Below are positions 32,771 through 41,124 of a DNA stretch of 64,000 bases, piece by piece. The position numbers and the translations under genes are program-made. Positions within the stretch are counted from its first letter, which is position 1, and the number at the start of each line of letters is the position of its first letter. Below the pieces are notes generated by a model. It worked only from the letters and a program-made list of their open reading frames with translations. It did not search any database and was not told the origin of the DNA. Source of the stretch: Kribbella jejuensis (lineage in GTDB: Bacteria > Actinomycetota > Actinomycetes > Propionibacteriales > Kribbellaceae); contig NZ_VFMM01000004.1 of the NCBI RefSeq assembly GCF_006715085.1, positions 1 through 64,000 on the forward strand. The letters are read 5' to 3'.

Positions 32771-33458
32771 AGGATCCTGCGCGTTCCTCAGGCTTGGTCT
32801 CGGGCCTGGTGCCGCGGAGCAGGTGGGCGAAGTTGTCCTTGACCTCTTCCCACTTGTCCGCCGGCATCGACGAGCGGAGTACGGCGTACGCGGCCCACAG
32901 CGTGACGGCGTAGAACGGGAGGCCGAGACCGATCTTCGCGATGCCGAGCGCGTTCACGTTGTGCGCGAGGTACAGCGGCACCATGATCAGCAGCCGGATC
33001 GCGACCTGGCCGGCGAAGACGATCGTGACGCGGTTCAGGCCACGGAACAGGACCGGGTCGTTGCGCCAGCCGAGCCAGGTCTGCGTGATCACGCCGTACA
33101 GCAGGCCGAACAGCGGGTACCGGGTCACGATCGTCACCAGGTACAGCACGCCGTAGCCGGCGTTCAGTAGGATGCCGGGCAGGAACGCGTCCTGGGCCTG
33201 GCCGGTGTGGTGTGCCGTCCAAGCCGAGATCAGGACGCCGATGAACCCGGCGATCACGCTGGCGATCGGCTTGCGCCGGACCAGCCGGTACAGCGCCACG
33301 GCCGCAGCGGCCGAGATCGCGACGATCAGCGCCAGCTTCAGGTTGTGGTCGCTGAACCCGTACACCAGGGTGAACGCGATCCAGGGCAGGCCGACGTCGA
33401 CCATCATGCCGACCCAGCTGCCGAGTCCCTTGGACGGTGCCGCGGCCGGCTCAGCCAT
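32757..33458 (-). CDS. DUF3159 membrane protein
   Basis: A 233-residue actinobacterial DUF3159 protein with about six hydrophobic segments (IAFTLVYGF, LIVAISAAAAVALY, IAGFIGVLISAW, LLNAGYGVLYLVTIV, ITIVF/VAIRLLIMVPLYLA, LPFYAVTLWAAYAVL). There are no catalytic motifs. It overlaps the OB-fold gene by 8 bases at its 5' end and forms part of the conserved DUF3159-OB-DUF3710-dut order. A role linked to that housekeeping block is likely but unknown. Confidence 0.87.
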   Translation of the reverse strand: MAEPAAAPSKGLGSWVGMMVDVGLPWIAFTLVYGFSDHNLKLALIVAISAAAAVALYRLVRRKPIASVIAGFIGVLISAWTAHHTGQAQDAFLPGILLNAGYGVLYLVTIVTRYPLFGLLYGVITQTWLGWRNDPVLFRGLNRVTIVFAGQVAIRLLIMVPLYLAHNVNALGIAKIGLGLPFYAVTLWAAYAVLRSSMPADKWEEVKDNFAHLLRGTRPETKPEERAGSSTDS

Positions 33459-33840
33459 GAGCTTCTTGGGGCCGGAGCTCGTAGCGCGGGTTGAACATCA
33501 CCCGGTCGCCGTCGACGACGCCGATCCGGCCGGAGGCGATCAGCTCCGAGCCGGCGTGGATGCCGCCGATCTTGCGACGACCGAGCCAGATCAGCTTGAC
33601 CGTGCCGGTTCCGTCGTACAACTCACCCTCCAGTGCGGGTACGCCGCCGCGCGGGCTGAACGTGATGGTGCGCAGCGTGCCGTACAGCGTGACGAGTTCG
33701 CGGTCGTGGCAGCCGGTGATCGAGCGCGCACCACAGTCCTGCGCGAAGTCCTGCAGGACCTCCGCGTCCTGCTGATCGCGGTCGCCGGCCAGACCGCGGA
33801 AGGCACGCTTCCACAGCCCCGCGGGTTTGTTGCTACCCAT
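33451..33840 (-). CDS. OB-fold nucleic-acid-binding domain protein
   Basis: A 129-residue protein. Residues about 38-125 form an OB fold (ELVTLYGTLRTITFSPRG, ALEGELYDGTGTVKLIWLGRR, GSELIASGRIGVVDG), as in tRNA-anticodon/RecG-wedge type OB domains. The 35-residue N-terminal helix is basic. Probably binds RNA or DNA. It starts with ATG 19 bases after the DUF3710 stop and overlaps DUF3159. Confidence 0.85.
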   Translation of the reverse strand: MGSNKPAGLWKRAFRGLAGDRDQQDAEVLQDFAQDCGARSITGCHDRELVTLYGTLRTITFSPRGGVPALEGELYDGTGTVKLIWLGRRKIGGIHAGSELIASGRIGVVDGDRVMFNPRYELRPQEAHG

Positions 33841-33859
33841 GGTCTCGAGTGTAGTCCGG

Positions 33860-34513
33860 TTACGCCTGCTCGGCGTCGTTCGGCTGGGCGCCCTCGGGCA
33901 GCCGCAGCGGCAGCGACTCGCGGACCGCCATCGGCTCGTTCCCGCGGACCACGATCACGTTGCGGAGCGTGTCGATCATCGGCTCGGCGGCGTCCGGCTC
34001 GACCGCGGCGCGGCCCAGCACGGTGGCGCGAAGCAGCCAGCGCGGGCCGTCGACGCCGATCACCCGCGACGTCTGGCTGAAGACCTGACCTTCGGGGTCC
34101 TCGACCGGCACGACCAGTTGCAACTCGGTGCCGAACGGCCCCTCGGTCTCGGTCGCCGTACCGCCCATCTTCGCGGCCTCGCCGACGATCTCCTGGCGGA
34201 CCTCGTCCCAGATGCCGGTCGTCTTGGGCGCCGCGAACGCGCGCAGCTCCAGCGCGGAGTCGTCCAGCATCAGCAACACCGCCTGCACGACACCACTCTG
34301 CTCGTCGACCTGCAGCCCCAGCTCCATGCCGGGCATCCCCGCGACCCGCAGCGCGCCGAGGTCGATCCGGTCGTCGGCCTCCAGGTCGGCCGCCTCGACC
34401 TCGGCCGAGTCGAACGGACCTTCGGCGCGGGCGTCCGGCCGGTTCGACTCAGCCTCCTCGACGGTCTCGCTCGTCTCGGGCTCGTCGTTCTTGCCCTTAC
34501 GGCGGAAGATCAC
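33860..34513 (-). CDS. DUF3710 protein
   Basis: A 217-residue soluble protein of the actinobacterial DUF3710 family. The first 50 residues are charged and disordered; the conserved core starts at DRIDLGALRVAG and contains ELRAFAAPKTTGIWDEVRQEI and GVDGPRWLLRATVLGRAA. GTG start at 34513. A promoter with TTGACC lies upstream. Function unknown; always seen beside dut and the OB-fold gene in this phylum. Confidence 0.88.
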   Translation of the reverse strand: MIFRRKGKNDEPETSETVEEAESNRPDARAEGPFDSAEVEAADLEADDRIDLGALRVAGMPGMELGLQVDEQSGVVQAVLLMLDDSALELRAFAAPKTTGIWDEVRQEIVGEAAKMGGTATETEGPFGTELQLVVPVEDPEGQVFSQTSRVIGVDGPRWLLRATVLGRAAVEPDAAEPMIDTLRNVIVVRGNEPMAVRESLPLRLPEGAQPNDAEQA

Positions 34514-34570
34514 AGCTGTTGCCTACTTCCTCGATGCTTCGTCGATGTTGGTACCGGCGCAAAATACCGC

Positions 34571-34599
34571 GCCGTAGTCTCGCGCATCCGACAGGTCAA
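34571..34599 (-). promoter_or_regulatory. Promoter of the DUF3710-OB-DUF3159 operon
   Basis: Minus strand TTGACC (34599-34594), 17 bases, TACGGC (34576-34571). The -35 is close to consensus; the -10 lacks the final T. The leader before the GTG at 34513 would be about 50 bases and includes an imperfect ATCGACGAAGCATCGA dyad. Confidence 0.4.
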
Positions 34600-34612
34600 C
34601 GGGTGCACCTGC

Positions 34613-35065
34613 TCAGCGTGTCACATCGCCGAAACCGCCGGTCGACCCGTGCCCCTGCTCGCCGCGCGCGGAACCCGGCAGCGAGGTCACCTCGACGAAC
34701 CGGGCCTTCTCCACCTGCTGGACGACCAGCTGCGCGATCCGGTCGCCGCGCCGGATCGTCACCTCGGCGTGCGGGTCGAGGTTGATCAGGTTGATCTTGA
34801 TCTCGCCGCGGTACCCGGCGTCGACGGTGCCGGGGGCGTTCACGATCGAGACGCCGTGCTTCGCGGCCAGGCCGGAGCGCGGGTGCACGAACGCGGCGTA
34901 CCCGTCCTGCAGGGCGATCGCGATGCCGGTACCGACCAGCCCGCGCTCCCCCGGCTTCAGGGTCAGGTCGGCGGCCGCCACCAGGTCCGCGCCGGCGTCG
35001 CCGGGGTGCGCGTAGGCCGGCAGCGGGAGGTCGGGGTCGAGTCGCTGGATGAGTACCTCGGTCAC
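34613..35065 (-). CDS. dut: Deoxyuridine 5'-triphosphate nucleotidohydrolase
   Basis: A 150-residue trimeric dUTPase that hydrolyses dUTP to dUMP and pyrophosphate, keeping uracil out of DNA. All five motifs are present: PGDAGADLVA (21-30), PRSGLA (62-67), GTVDAGYRGEI (79-89), RGDRIAQLVV (106-115), and the C-terminal GSARGEQGHGSTG that closes over the active site. The GTG at 35065 is chosen because the family begins there (EVLIQRLDPDLPLPAYA). It is divergent from the DUF3093 gene. Confidence 0.97.
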   Translation of the reverse strand: MTEVLIQRLDPDLPLPAYAHPGDAGADLVAAADLTLKPGERGLVGTGIAIALQDGYAAFVHPRSGLAAKHGVSIVNAPGTVDAGYRGEIKINLINLDPHAEVTIRRGDRIAQLVVQQVEKARFVEVTSLPGSARGEQGHGSTGGFGDVTR

Positions 35066-35117
35066 GAGAGGCGACCCTATCGAGCGGCCCGGGCGGACCA
35101 CATGCCAGGCTGGTCCC

Positions 35118-35585
35118 GTGGGCCTGGAAGAGAACAAGTATCGCGAGAGTCTGCGGGTGCCGGTGTCGTGGTGGATCATCGCCGCCGCCACCGTGATCAC
35201 CCTGTTCGTCATCGTCGCCGTGCCGGTCAACACCCTCGCCGGCGCGATCGTCGGCGGCCTCGCCGCGGTACTGCTGCTGGCGTTGTTCCTGCGGTACGGC
35301 GGGGCGCGGGTGGAGGTCGACGAGCAACGGCTGCGCGCCGGGCGCGCCGAGATCGACCGTACGTACCTGGGCGACGTCGAGGCACTGACCGGTGACGCGG
35401 CGCGCAACGCGTTCGGCCGGGACTGCGACCCGAAGGCGTACCTGGTACTGCGTAGCTACCTGCCCGGCGCGGTCCGGGTCCAGATCACCGACCCGGCCGA
35501 CCCGGCGCCGTACTGGCTGATCGCCACGCGGCATCCCGATCGATTGGCTGCCGCGCTCAGCGGGCACAGCGTGGGAAGATCCTGA
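35118..35585 (+). CDS. DUF3093 membrane protein
   Basis: A 155-residue DUF3093 protein with two adjacent membrane segments near the N-terminus (SWWIIAAATVITLFVIVAV and AGAIVGGLAAVLLLALFL). A C-terminal cytoplasmic domain has the family pattern LYLGDVEALTG-like and RSYLPGAVRVQITDPADPAPYWLIATRHP. The GTG at 35118 follows CAGGCT by six bases, so it may be leaderless. Family of unknown function located next to dut in most actinobacteria. Confidence 0.87.
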   Translation: MGLEENKYRESLRVPVSWWIIAAATVITLFVIVAVPVNTLAGAIVGGLAAVLLLALFLRYGGARVEVDEQRLRAGRAEIDRTYLGDVEALTGDAARNAFGRDCDPKAYLVLRSYLPGAVRVQITDPADPAPYWLIATRHPDRLAAALSGHSVGRS

Positions 35586-35614
35586 GGTCAGCCGTCGTAC
35601 GAGGAGGGTTTGCA

Positions 35615-35941
35615 GTGGTCGGAGCGAAGATCGGCTGGAAGCTGGTGCAGGCCGCATTCACGATCGTGGTGGGCCTGGCCGCGAGCAAGGCGGTCAGCAC
35701 GGCCTGGAAGCTGGGGTCCGGTGGCAAACCGCCGAAGGACGGCCAGGGCGAGTACCTGGAGGTCATGAGCTGGGCCGCCGCGAGTGCCGCGGCCGCAGCG
35801 GCGGCGAGGTTGTTCGCGGAGCGCCGCGCCGCGGCGTACTACCTGAAGTCCACGGGCCACGCGCCGCCCGGTTACGTCAAGGACTCGACTGCCCCGCTGA
35901 TCAAGGGCACCGACACCGGGTTGGTCAAGAAGCAGGACTGA
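35615..35941 (+). CDS. DUF4235 membrane protein
   Basis: A 108-residue DUF4235 protein: an N-terminal segment KIGWKLVQAAFTIVVGLAASK, then an Ala-rich second segment (SWAAASAAAAAAARLFAERR). GTG start 6 bases after GAGGAGG. Unknown function. A strong hairpin terminator follows at 35954. Confidence 0.87.
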   Translation: MVGAKIGWKLVQAAFTIVVGLAASKAVSTAWKLGSGGKPPKDGQGEYLEVMSWAAASAAAAAAARLFAERRAAAYYLKSTGHAPPGYVKDSTAPLIKGTDTGLVKKQD

Positions 35942-35953
35942 GACCCGGCACGA

Positions 35954-36009
35954 CGCACAACAGCGGGACCTTCCCACCGCAGTGGGAGGGTCCCGCCGTG
36001 CGTTGTGCG
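35954..36009. terminator. Bidirectional terminator between DUF4235 and DUF4193
   Basis: Inner stem GCGGGACC-T-TCCCAC with CGCA loop (35963-35996) pairing over 15 positions including one T-G pair; an outer CGCACAAC/GTTGTGCG stem extends it across a small bulge. It lies between the stop codons of two convergent genes. Confidence 0.75.
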
Positions 36010-36024
36010 AAGAAGGGCTAGCAG

Positions 36025-36324
36025 TCAGGCTGCGCAGTCGCGGCAGATCAGCTGCCCGTTCTTCGTTTCGGCGAGCTGGCTGCGGTGGTGAACCAGGAAG
36101 CAGCTCGAACAGGTGAACTCGTCGGCCTGGCGCGGGAGGACCCGGACCGCCAGCTCCTCGTGGCTCAGGTCGGCGCCGGGCAGCTCGAAGCTCTCCGCGG
36201 CCTCGGCCTCGTCCTCGTCGACCTTGCCGGAGTTCTTGTCGTGACGGCGTGTCTTCAGCTCCTCGATCGACTCTTCGGAAGCGTCCTCGTCCGTCTTGCG
36301 CGGGGCGTCGTAATCAGTCGCCAT
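36025..36324 (-). CDS. DUF4193 protein with C-terminal zinc ribbon
   Basis: A 99-residue acidic protein (MATDYDAPRKTDEDASEES...) of the actinobacterial DUF4193 family. The C-terminal 30 residues hold a zinc-ribbon pair, FTCSSCFLVHHR and LICRDC. No enzyme motif; likely a small nucleic-acid- or RNA-polymerase-associated protein, by inference only. The ATG at 36324 was chosen at the conserved family start. Confidence 0.88.
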   Translation of the reverse strand: MATDYDAPRKTDEDASEESIEELKTRRHDKNSGKVDEDEAEAAESFELPGADLSHEELAVRVLPRQADEFTCSSCFLVHHRSQLAETKNGQLICRDCAA

Positions 36325-36619
36325 GGTGTTTCCCTGCCCTCTTCGTACCCGTGGTGTTGCCTGCTGAGCCCTTGAACGGGTGGAGCGGCCGAGAAATTCC
36401 GCGTCGGCGCACCGCGCTGAATCTTCGTCCCCCGAAACCCTTGACAGCCAGGCCGGGACCGGCACTCACCGTTCCCGAGGACGGGATTGTGCCTTATAAA
36501 GGCCCGCAATGCACGACTGGGTCCATGGTGTGACCCGCGTGTCGCCACAAATGTCAGGACCGAACACCAGAATGCTCGTTAATGCTCGGTACTGCGCAGA
36601 AACGAACACTCAGGAGAGT
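36325..36619. other. 295-bp intergenic region upstream of DUF4193
   Basis: No gene supported on either strand. It holds the minus-strand promoter region of DUF4193 (AT-rich TTTATAAGG near 36495-36505), a direct repeat AATGCTCGTT/AATGCTCGGT near 36570, and a consensus-like TTGACA at 36441 on the plus strand with no matching -10 or downstream gene. Confidence 0.5.
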
Positions 36620-37414
36620 CTAAGCGCGCAGCGGGTCGCTGGCGGCGAGCAAGTCGTGGAACGGCTCGAAGAGTGCGGGACTGGCCGCGATCGACATCTC
36701 CGGAGACACGGGGGCGCCGTGCAGCCCGCCGATCCGCGCGCCGGCCTCGGCCGCGATCAGTGCACCCGCTCCGTAGTCCCACGGGTTCAGTCCGCGTTCG
36801 AAGACCACGTCCAGCCGCCCGCACGCTACGTAGCAGAGGTCGATCGCGCCGACCCCGATCCGGCGGATGTCGCGGACCTTGGTGATCAGCTGCTGGATCA
36901 CCTCGGCCTGTACCTGCCGGCGGGCAGGGTCGTAGCCGAAGCCGGTACCGACCAGCGCCTTCGCCAGCTCGGTCTCGCCGGACACCCGGATCGGCTTGCC
37001 GTCGGCGAACGCCCCGCCACCGCGTGTCGCCGTGAAAACCTCGCCCTTCGGCGCGTCCACGACCACCCCGGCGACCGTCTCGCCGTCCACCTCGACGGCG
37101 ATCGACACGGCGTACGTCGGGAGGTCGTACAGGTAGTTGACCGTGCCGTCGATCGGGTCGACCACCCAGCGCACGCCGCTGGTACCGACCACGTCGTCGC
37201 CCTCCTCGCCGAGGAACGAGTCGTCCGGCCGGGCCTTCAGCACCCGGGCGCGGATCAGCTCCTCGGACTCCCGGTCGACCGCGGTGACCACGTCGGTGAT
37301 CGTGCTCTTGGTGTCGGCGACGGTGATCGTGCCGCGGCGGCGCTCGACGATCAGCCGCGCCGCCTCCTCCGCCACGTCAACCGCAAGCTTCAGCAATTCA
37401 TCGGGGGAAGTCAT
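36620..37414 (-). CDS. Inositol-monophosphatase-family phosphatase
   Basis: A 264-residue member of the IMPase/FIG superfamily. Metal site FLGEEGDD (Glu), WVVDPIDGTVNY (DPIDGT motif) and GLNPWDYGAGALIAAEAGA (WD motif) are all intact, so it should be an active Li+-sensitive, Mg2+-dependent phosphatase of inositol-phosphate, histidinol-phosphate or a related sugar phosphate. Its ATG overlaps the hemH stop (ATGA), so translation is coupled to ferrochelatase. Confidence 0.92.
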   Translation of the reverse strand: MTSPDELLKLAVDVAEEAARLIVERRRGTITVADTKSTITDVVTAVDRESEELIRARVLKARPDDSFLGEEGDDVVGTSGVRWVVDPIDGTVNYLYDLPTYAVSIAVEVDGETVAGVVVDAPKGEVFTATRGGGAFADGKPIRVSGETELAKALVGTGFGYDPARRQVQAEVIQQLITKVRDIRRIGVGAIDLCYVACGRLDVVFERGLNPWDYGAGALIAAEAGARIGGLHGAPVSPEMSIAASPALFEPFHDLLAASDPLRA

Positions 37415-38481
37415 GCGGTTTCCTTAGCTGGGGTCGGTCGGCGGAGCGGGGGGCAGCAGTCGGGCCGGCAGTCGTCCCAGCCCGGGCCGAGTTTTCCGAC
37501 GCACGGGCGCTCCGGCTGCTCGCCGCGCTCGGCGGCGGCTCGCTCGACCACCAGGTCGCGGAGCATCGTGACGAACTTCGGGTCGGTCCCCGGCGTGGCA
37601 GCGCGCGCCATCGGCAACCCGAGCTTCTCCGCGGTCTTCGCGGCCTCGGTGTCGAGGTCGTAGATGACCTCCATGTGGTCGCTGACGAACCCGATCGGTA
37701 CGACGGCCACGCCGGGCTGCCCCTCGGCGGCGAGGGTCTCGAGGTGGTCGTTCACATCCGGCTCCAGCCACGGCACCTGCGGCGGCCCGGAGCGTGAGCA
37801 GTAGACCAGGTCGGTACGCCGGGTCTGCCCGGTACGGCGCTCAAGCTCCGCCGTGATCGACGCGGCGACGTCGTCGTGCCAGTCGACGTACCCGTTGCCG
37901 TCCGGGCCGCTGGTCGCGTTCATCGCGGTCGGGATCGAGTGCGTCACGTACGCGATCGCTGACCCTTCCGGCAGCTTGCTCAGTGCCTCGGCGGTCGACT
38001 CGACGAACGAGGCGACGAAGCCGGGATGGTTCGCGTAGTGCCGGAGCTTGTCGATCCGCGGCGCGTCCGGGACCGCGCGCGCCGCGTCCTCCAGGTTCTC
38101 CCGGTACTGCCGGCAGCCGGAGTACGACGGGTAGGCGGACGTGACGATCACCACGGCCCGGCGGATCCCGTCGGCGGCCATCTCGCGCATCGTGTCGGTC
38201 AGGTACGGCGCCCAGTTGCGGTTGCCCCAGTAGATCGGCAGGTCCAGACCGATCTCGTCGAACGACGTCCGCAGCGCCGCGAGCAGCGCCCGGTTCTGGT
38301 CGTTGATCGGGCTCTTGCCGCCGAACGCGTAGTAGTGCTCACCGACCTCCTTCAACCGCTCGTCCGGGATCCCGCGGCCGCGGGTCACGTTCTGCAGGAA
38401 GGGGAGCACGTCCTCGGGTTTCTCGGGTCCGCCGAACGAGAGCAGCAGGACAGCGTCGTAGGGAGGTGCGGCTGGCGACAT
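37411..38481 (-). CDS. hemH: Ferrochelatase, coproporphyrin type with C-terminal Fe-S cysteines
   Basis: A 356-residue ferrochelatase. The conserved elements are LLLSFGGPEKPEDVLPFL, the SAYPSYSGCRQYRENL block, the catalytic-type VTHSIPTAM histidine and VVPIGFVSDHMEVIYDLD. The C-terminal tail CVGKLGPGWDDCRPDCCP matches the cysteine-rich [2Fe-2S] tail found in actinobacterial enzymes. By family knowledge such enzymes insert iron into coproporphyrin III (CpfC). No other heme genes lie alongside; it is coupled to the phosphatase downstream. Confidence 0.95.
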   Translation of the reverse strand: MSPAAPPYDAVLLLSFGGPEKPEDVLPFLQNVTRGRGIPDERLKEVGEHYYAFGGKSPINDQNRALLAALRTSFDEIGLDLPIYWGNRNWAPYLTDTMREMAADGIRRAVVIVTSAYPSYSGCRQYRENLEDAARAVPDAPRIDKLRHYANHPGFVASFVESTAEALSKLPEGSAIAYVTHSIPTAMNATSGPDGNGYVDWHDDVAASITAELERRTGQTRRTDLVYCSRSGPPQVPWLEPDVNDHLETLAAEGQPGVAVVPIGFVSDHMEVIYDLDTEAAKTAEKLGLPMARAATPGTDPKFVTMLRDLVVERAAAERGEQPERPCVGKLGPGWDDCRPDCCPPLRRPTPAKETA

Positions 38482-38529
38482 ATTCCAAGCTTCTCAGACG
38501 CCGATGACCTAAGCTGCTCCCGGTCTCTC

Positions 38530-39729
38530 ATGCTCAAGCCCTACGTTCACCTCATGCGCCGCCCCGGCGCCGGTGCGTTCTTCGCGGCCGGCATCCTCGG
38601 GCGGATGCCGATCTCGATGATCGGCCTCGGAATCGTGATCCTGATCGCCCAGGAGAGCGGTTCGTACGGACTCGCCGGGGCGGTGTCCGGCGTGGCCGTG
38701 ATCGCCGGTGCCCTGACCGGCCCGATCCAGGGCCGGCTCGTCGACCGGTTCGGTCAGCGCGGCCTGATCCTGATCGGCTCGGTCGCCTGTACGGTCGGCC
38801 TGGCCGGGCTGCTCGTCGCGGTCCGTGCCGAAGCGGCTACCTGGGTGCTGTACGCGCTGTCGTTCGTTGCCGGTGGCACCCGTCCGCAGGTCGGCTCGTT
38901 CGTCCGGGCCCGGTGGACGCATCTGCTCGGCCGCGGGCGCGCGCTGCAGACGGCGTTCGCGCTGGAGGCCGTCGGCGACGAGGTCGTCTTCATCGTCGGA
39001 CCGGTCCTGGTCACCACTCTCGCCACCCAGGTCAGCCCGTACGCCGCCTTGTCCGCTGCCGGCGTACTGGGACTGGCCGGGGGCATCTGGCTGGCTCTGC
39101 TGCGCGCCTCCGACCCGCCGGGGCGTGGCAAGTCCGACGGCGCCGAGCAGGCGCCGCTGCCCTGGCTGTCGATCATGCTGCTCAGCCTCATCGGTCTGGG
39201 CCTTGGTGCGACCCTCGGCGGCGCTGAGGTCATCACGGTCGCGTTCACGACCGAGAAGGGCCAGGCGGGGCTCGCAGGCGTGGTCCTCGCGATCTGGGCG
39301 TTCGGCAGCCTGCTGGCGGGACTCTGGTACGGCTCGGTGCACTGGCGCGCCGCGGTCGAGCGCCGGCTGCTGCTCGGCACCATCGCGCTCGCGATCACGC
39401 TGGCGCCGCTCCCCTGGGTCAACAGTGTCCCGCTGCTCGGCGTGGTGTTGTTCTGCTGCGGTATGACGATCGCGCCGACGATGGTCGCGGTCACCGCGTG
39501 TGTCGAGGAGTGGGTGCCGCCGGAGCGGCTGACCGAGGCGATCACGTGGACGGTCACGGGCATCCTGCTCGGCGTGGCGCCCGGAAACGCTGCCGCCGGG
39601 CATGCGGTCGACATCTGGGGACCGTCGAACGCGTACTGGGTCCCGTTCGGGGTCGGGATCGCGTGTGCGATCGTGGCAGGCATCTCGATCACGTTCGCGC
39701 GCCCGAAGGAACGGTTCGCGCACAACTAG
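38530..39729 (+). CDS. MFS transporter
   Basis: A 399-residue protein with 12 hydrophobic segments and the MFS loop 2-3 motif region (GRLVDRFGQRGLILIG). Resembles multidrug/sugar efflux-type MFS proteins; substrate unknown. The ATG at 38530 precedes the first segment; a TAAGCT -10 lies 14 bases upstream, so the leader is very short. A MerR regulator follows, with an operator-like dyad between the genes. Confidence 0.88.
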   Translation: MLKPYVHLMRRPGAGAFFAAGILGRMPISMIGLGIVILIAQESGSYGLAGAVSGVAVIAGALTGPIQGRLVDRFGQRGLILIGSVACTVGLAGLLVAVRAEAATWVLYALSFVAGGTRPQVGSFVRARWTHLLGRGRALQTAFALEAVGDEVVFIVGPVLVTTLATQVSPYAALSAAGVLGLAGGIWLALLRASDPPGRGKSDGAEQAPLPWLSIMLLSLIGLGLGATLGGAEVITVAFTTEKGQAGLAGVVLAIWAFGSLLAGLWYGSVHWRAAVERRLLLGTIALAITLAPLPWVNSVPLLGVVLFCCGMTIAPTMVAVTACVEEWVPPERLTEAITWTVTGILLGVAPGNAAAGHAVDIWGPSNAYWVPFGVGIACAIVAGISITFARPKERFAHN

Positions 39730-39737
39730 GCTTGTAT

Positions 39738-39752
39738 CTCCCGTTACGGGAG
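39738..39752. promoter_or_regulatory. MerR-type operator dyad
   Basis: CTCCCGT-T-ACGGGAG, perfect 7-bp arms, 9 bases after the MFS stop and about 18 bases before the MerR gene start. Position and symmetry fit an autoregulatory site of the MerR protein; it could also act as a small hairpin after the MFS gene. Confidence 0.5.
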
Positions 39753-39769
39753 GTGTGAGGGTGGCGGGT

Positions 39770-40480
39770 ATGGACCACTCGATCGGTGCGGTGGCGCGGC
39801 TCGCCGGCGTGTCGGTGAAAGCCGTGCGGCACTACTCCGACCTCGGGCTGGTGACGTCACGGCGTACTGCCGCCGGCCATCGACGGTACGACGACAACGC
39901 CGTCGTACGGCTGCGGCTGATCCGGACGTTGCGTGCGCTGGACCTGGACCTGCCGACGATCCGCGCCGTACTGCGGGACGAACGCCCCCTCGCCGAGGTC
40001 GCCGCGACCCACGCGGACGCGCTCGCGATCCAGATCAGCACGCTGCGCCAGCAGCACGCCCTGCTCACGGTCCTGGCCCGAAATCCCGAACTGGAGGATC
40101 TTCACCTCATGACCGAACAGTCCGAGCAGGACCGCCGCGCGCTGATCGAGGACTTCCTCAGCACGACGCTCGATGGCGTCGCCCCGGCAGTCCGCCAGAA
40201 CCTGACGCCCGTACTGCCCGAGCACCCCGACCCGCAGCAGGTCGAGGCCTGGCTGGAGCTGACCGCGCTGGTGTCGTCGCATGACTTTCAGGAGTCGGTA
40301 CGGCGTCTTCTGGCCGGATATCTCGCACTGGCCGGAGACGATCCGCTGCGCGCGGACCCGGTGTACCGCCGGAAGCTGATCGAACTCCGTCGTACCGAGG
40401 CCGGGCCTGACTGGTACCGGTACCAGGAACTGGTTGCCGTGATCAACGGGTGGGCGCCGCCGTCACGGGTTGCGGGGTAG
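39770..40480 (+). CDS. MerR-family transcriptional regulator
   Basis: A 236-residue protein. Residues 1-70 are the winged helix of MerR (IGAVARLAGVSVKAVRHYSDLGL...RRYDDNAVVRLRLIRTLRAL), then a dimerisation helix (about 85-115), then a helical effector domain of 120 residues without cysteines, so a small-molecule rather than metal sensor. A GTG three codons upstream (39761) is an alternative start. It probably controls itself and perhaps the MFS gene through the dyad at 39738. Its 3' end overlaps the TRIC gene by 18 bases. Confidence 0.88.
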   Translation: MDHSIGAVARLAGVSVKAVRHYSDLGLVTSRRTAAGHRRYDDNAVVRLRLIRTLRALDLDLPTIRAVLRDERPLAEVAATHADALAIQISTLRQQHALLTVLARNPELEDLHLMTEQSEQDRRALIEDFLSTTLDGVAPAVRQNLTPVLPEHPDPQQVEAWLELTALVSSHDFQESVRRLLAGYLALAGDDPLRADPVYRRKLIELRRTEAGPDWYRYQELVAVINGWAPPSRVAG

Positions 40481-41068
40481 CGGCGCGTTCCAGCCGCGGC
40501 GGATCGCGATCAGGCGGATCGTGAAGCAGACCAGGGCGGCGGCGATCGGCACCCACAACGCGTGGTACTCCAGCCACGCGGCGATCACGACGATGCCCGC
40601 ACCGAGCAGTGCGGGCGTGGCGTAGATCTCGGAGCGCAGTACGACGGGTACGCGGCCGCTGAGCACGTCCCGGAGTACTCCCCCGCCGATGCCGGACAGC
40701 GTGCCGAGCAGAGCGGCCGAGATCGGCGACAGGCCGAAGTCGATGGCTTTCAGGGCGCCGGTGACACAGAACAGGGCGAGACCGGCCGCGTCGAAGATGT
40801 TCACCAGCCGTTCGACCCGGCCGATCCCGGGATGGAGGAAGAACGTGAGCAGCCCCGCCACGATCGGGACGACCAGGTAGCGCCAGTCGCGCAGCGCGGC
40901 CGGGGGCGTCTGGCCGATCAGTACGTCGCGGATGAACCCGCCGCCGAGACCGGTGACGAGCGCGAGCACCTGGATTCCGAAGACGTCCAGCTTCTTCCGG
41001 ACGCCGACCAGCGCCCCGGTGATCCCGAACACGAAGATCCCGACCAGGTCGAGCACATGCAACACCAT
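40463..41068 (-). CDS. TRIC-family cation channel (UPF0126/YadS)
   Basis: A 201-residue membrane protein with seven segments and the two internal glycine motifs GLGGGFIRDVL and GIGGGVLRDVL that line the pore of prokaryotic TRIC channels (K+-permeable trimers). The ATG at 41068 (MVLHVLDLVGIFVFGITGAL) matches the family start; a GTG 13 codons upstream is possible. Confidence 0.9.
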   Translation of the reverse strand: MVLHVLDLVGIFVFGITGALVGVRKKLDVFGIQVLALVTGLGGGFIRDVLIGQTPPAALRDWRYLVVPIVAGLLTFFLHPGIGRVERLVNIFDAAGLALFCVTGALKAIDFGLSPISAALLGTLSGIGGGVLRDVLSGRVPVVLRSEIYATPALLGAGIVVIAAWLEYHALWVPIAAALVCFTIRLIAIRRGWNAPLPRNP

Positions 41069-41110
41069 GTGCCGAACGCTAATCCACGGGCGCTGGTTCT
41101 CTGTCACTTC

Positions 41111-41116
41111 TATTGT
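41111..41116 (+). promoter_or_regulatory. -10 element of the APH-fold gene
   Basis: TATTGT followed by eight bases and the ATG at 41125, compatible with a leaderless transcript. Confidence 0.4.
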
Positions 41117-41124
41117 TTGTGGAC

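Noticed and set aside
36441..36446. Plus-strand TTGACA as a promoter for a gene or sRNA
   Set aside because: No -10 at 16-18 bases and no plus-strand gene downstream; kept only as a note in the intergenic entry.
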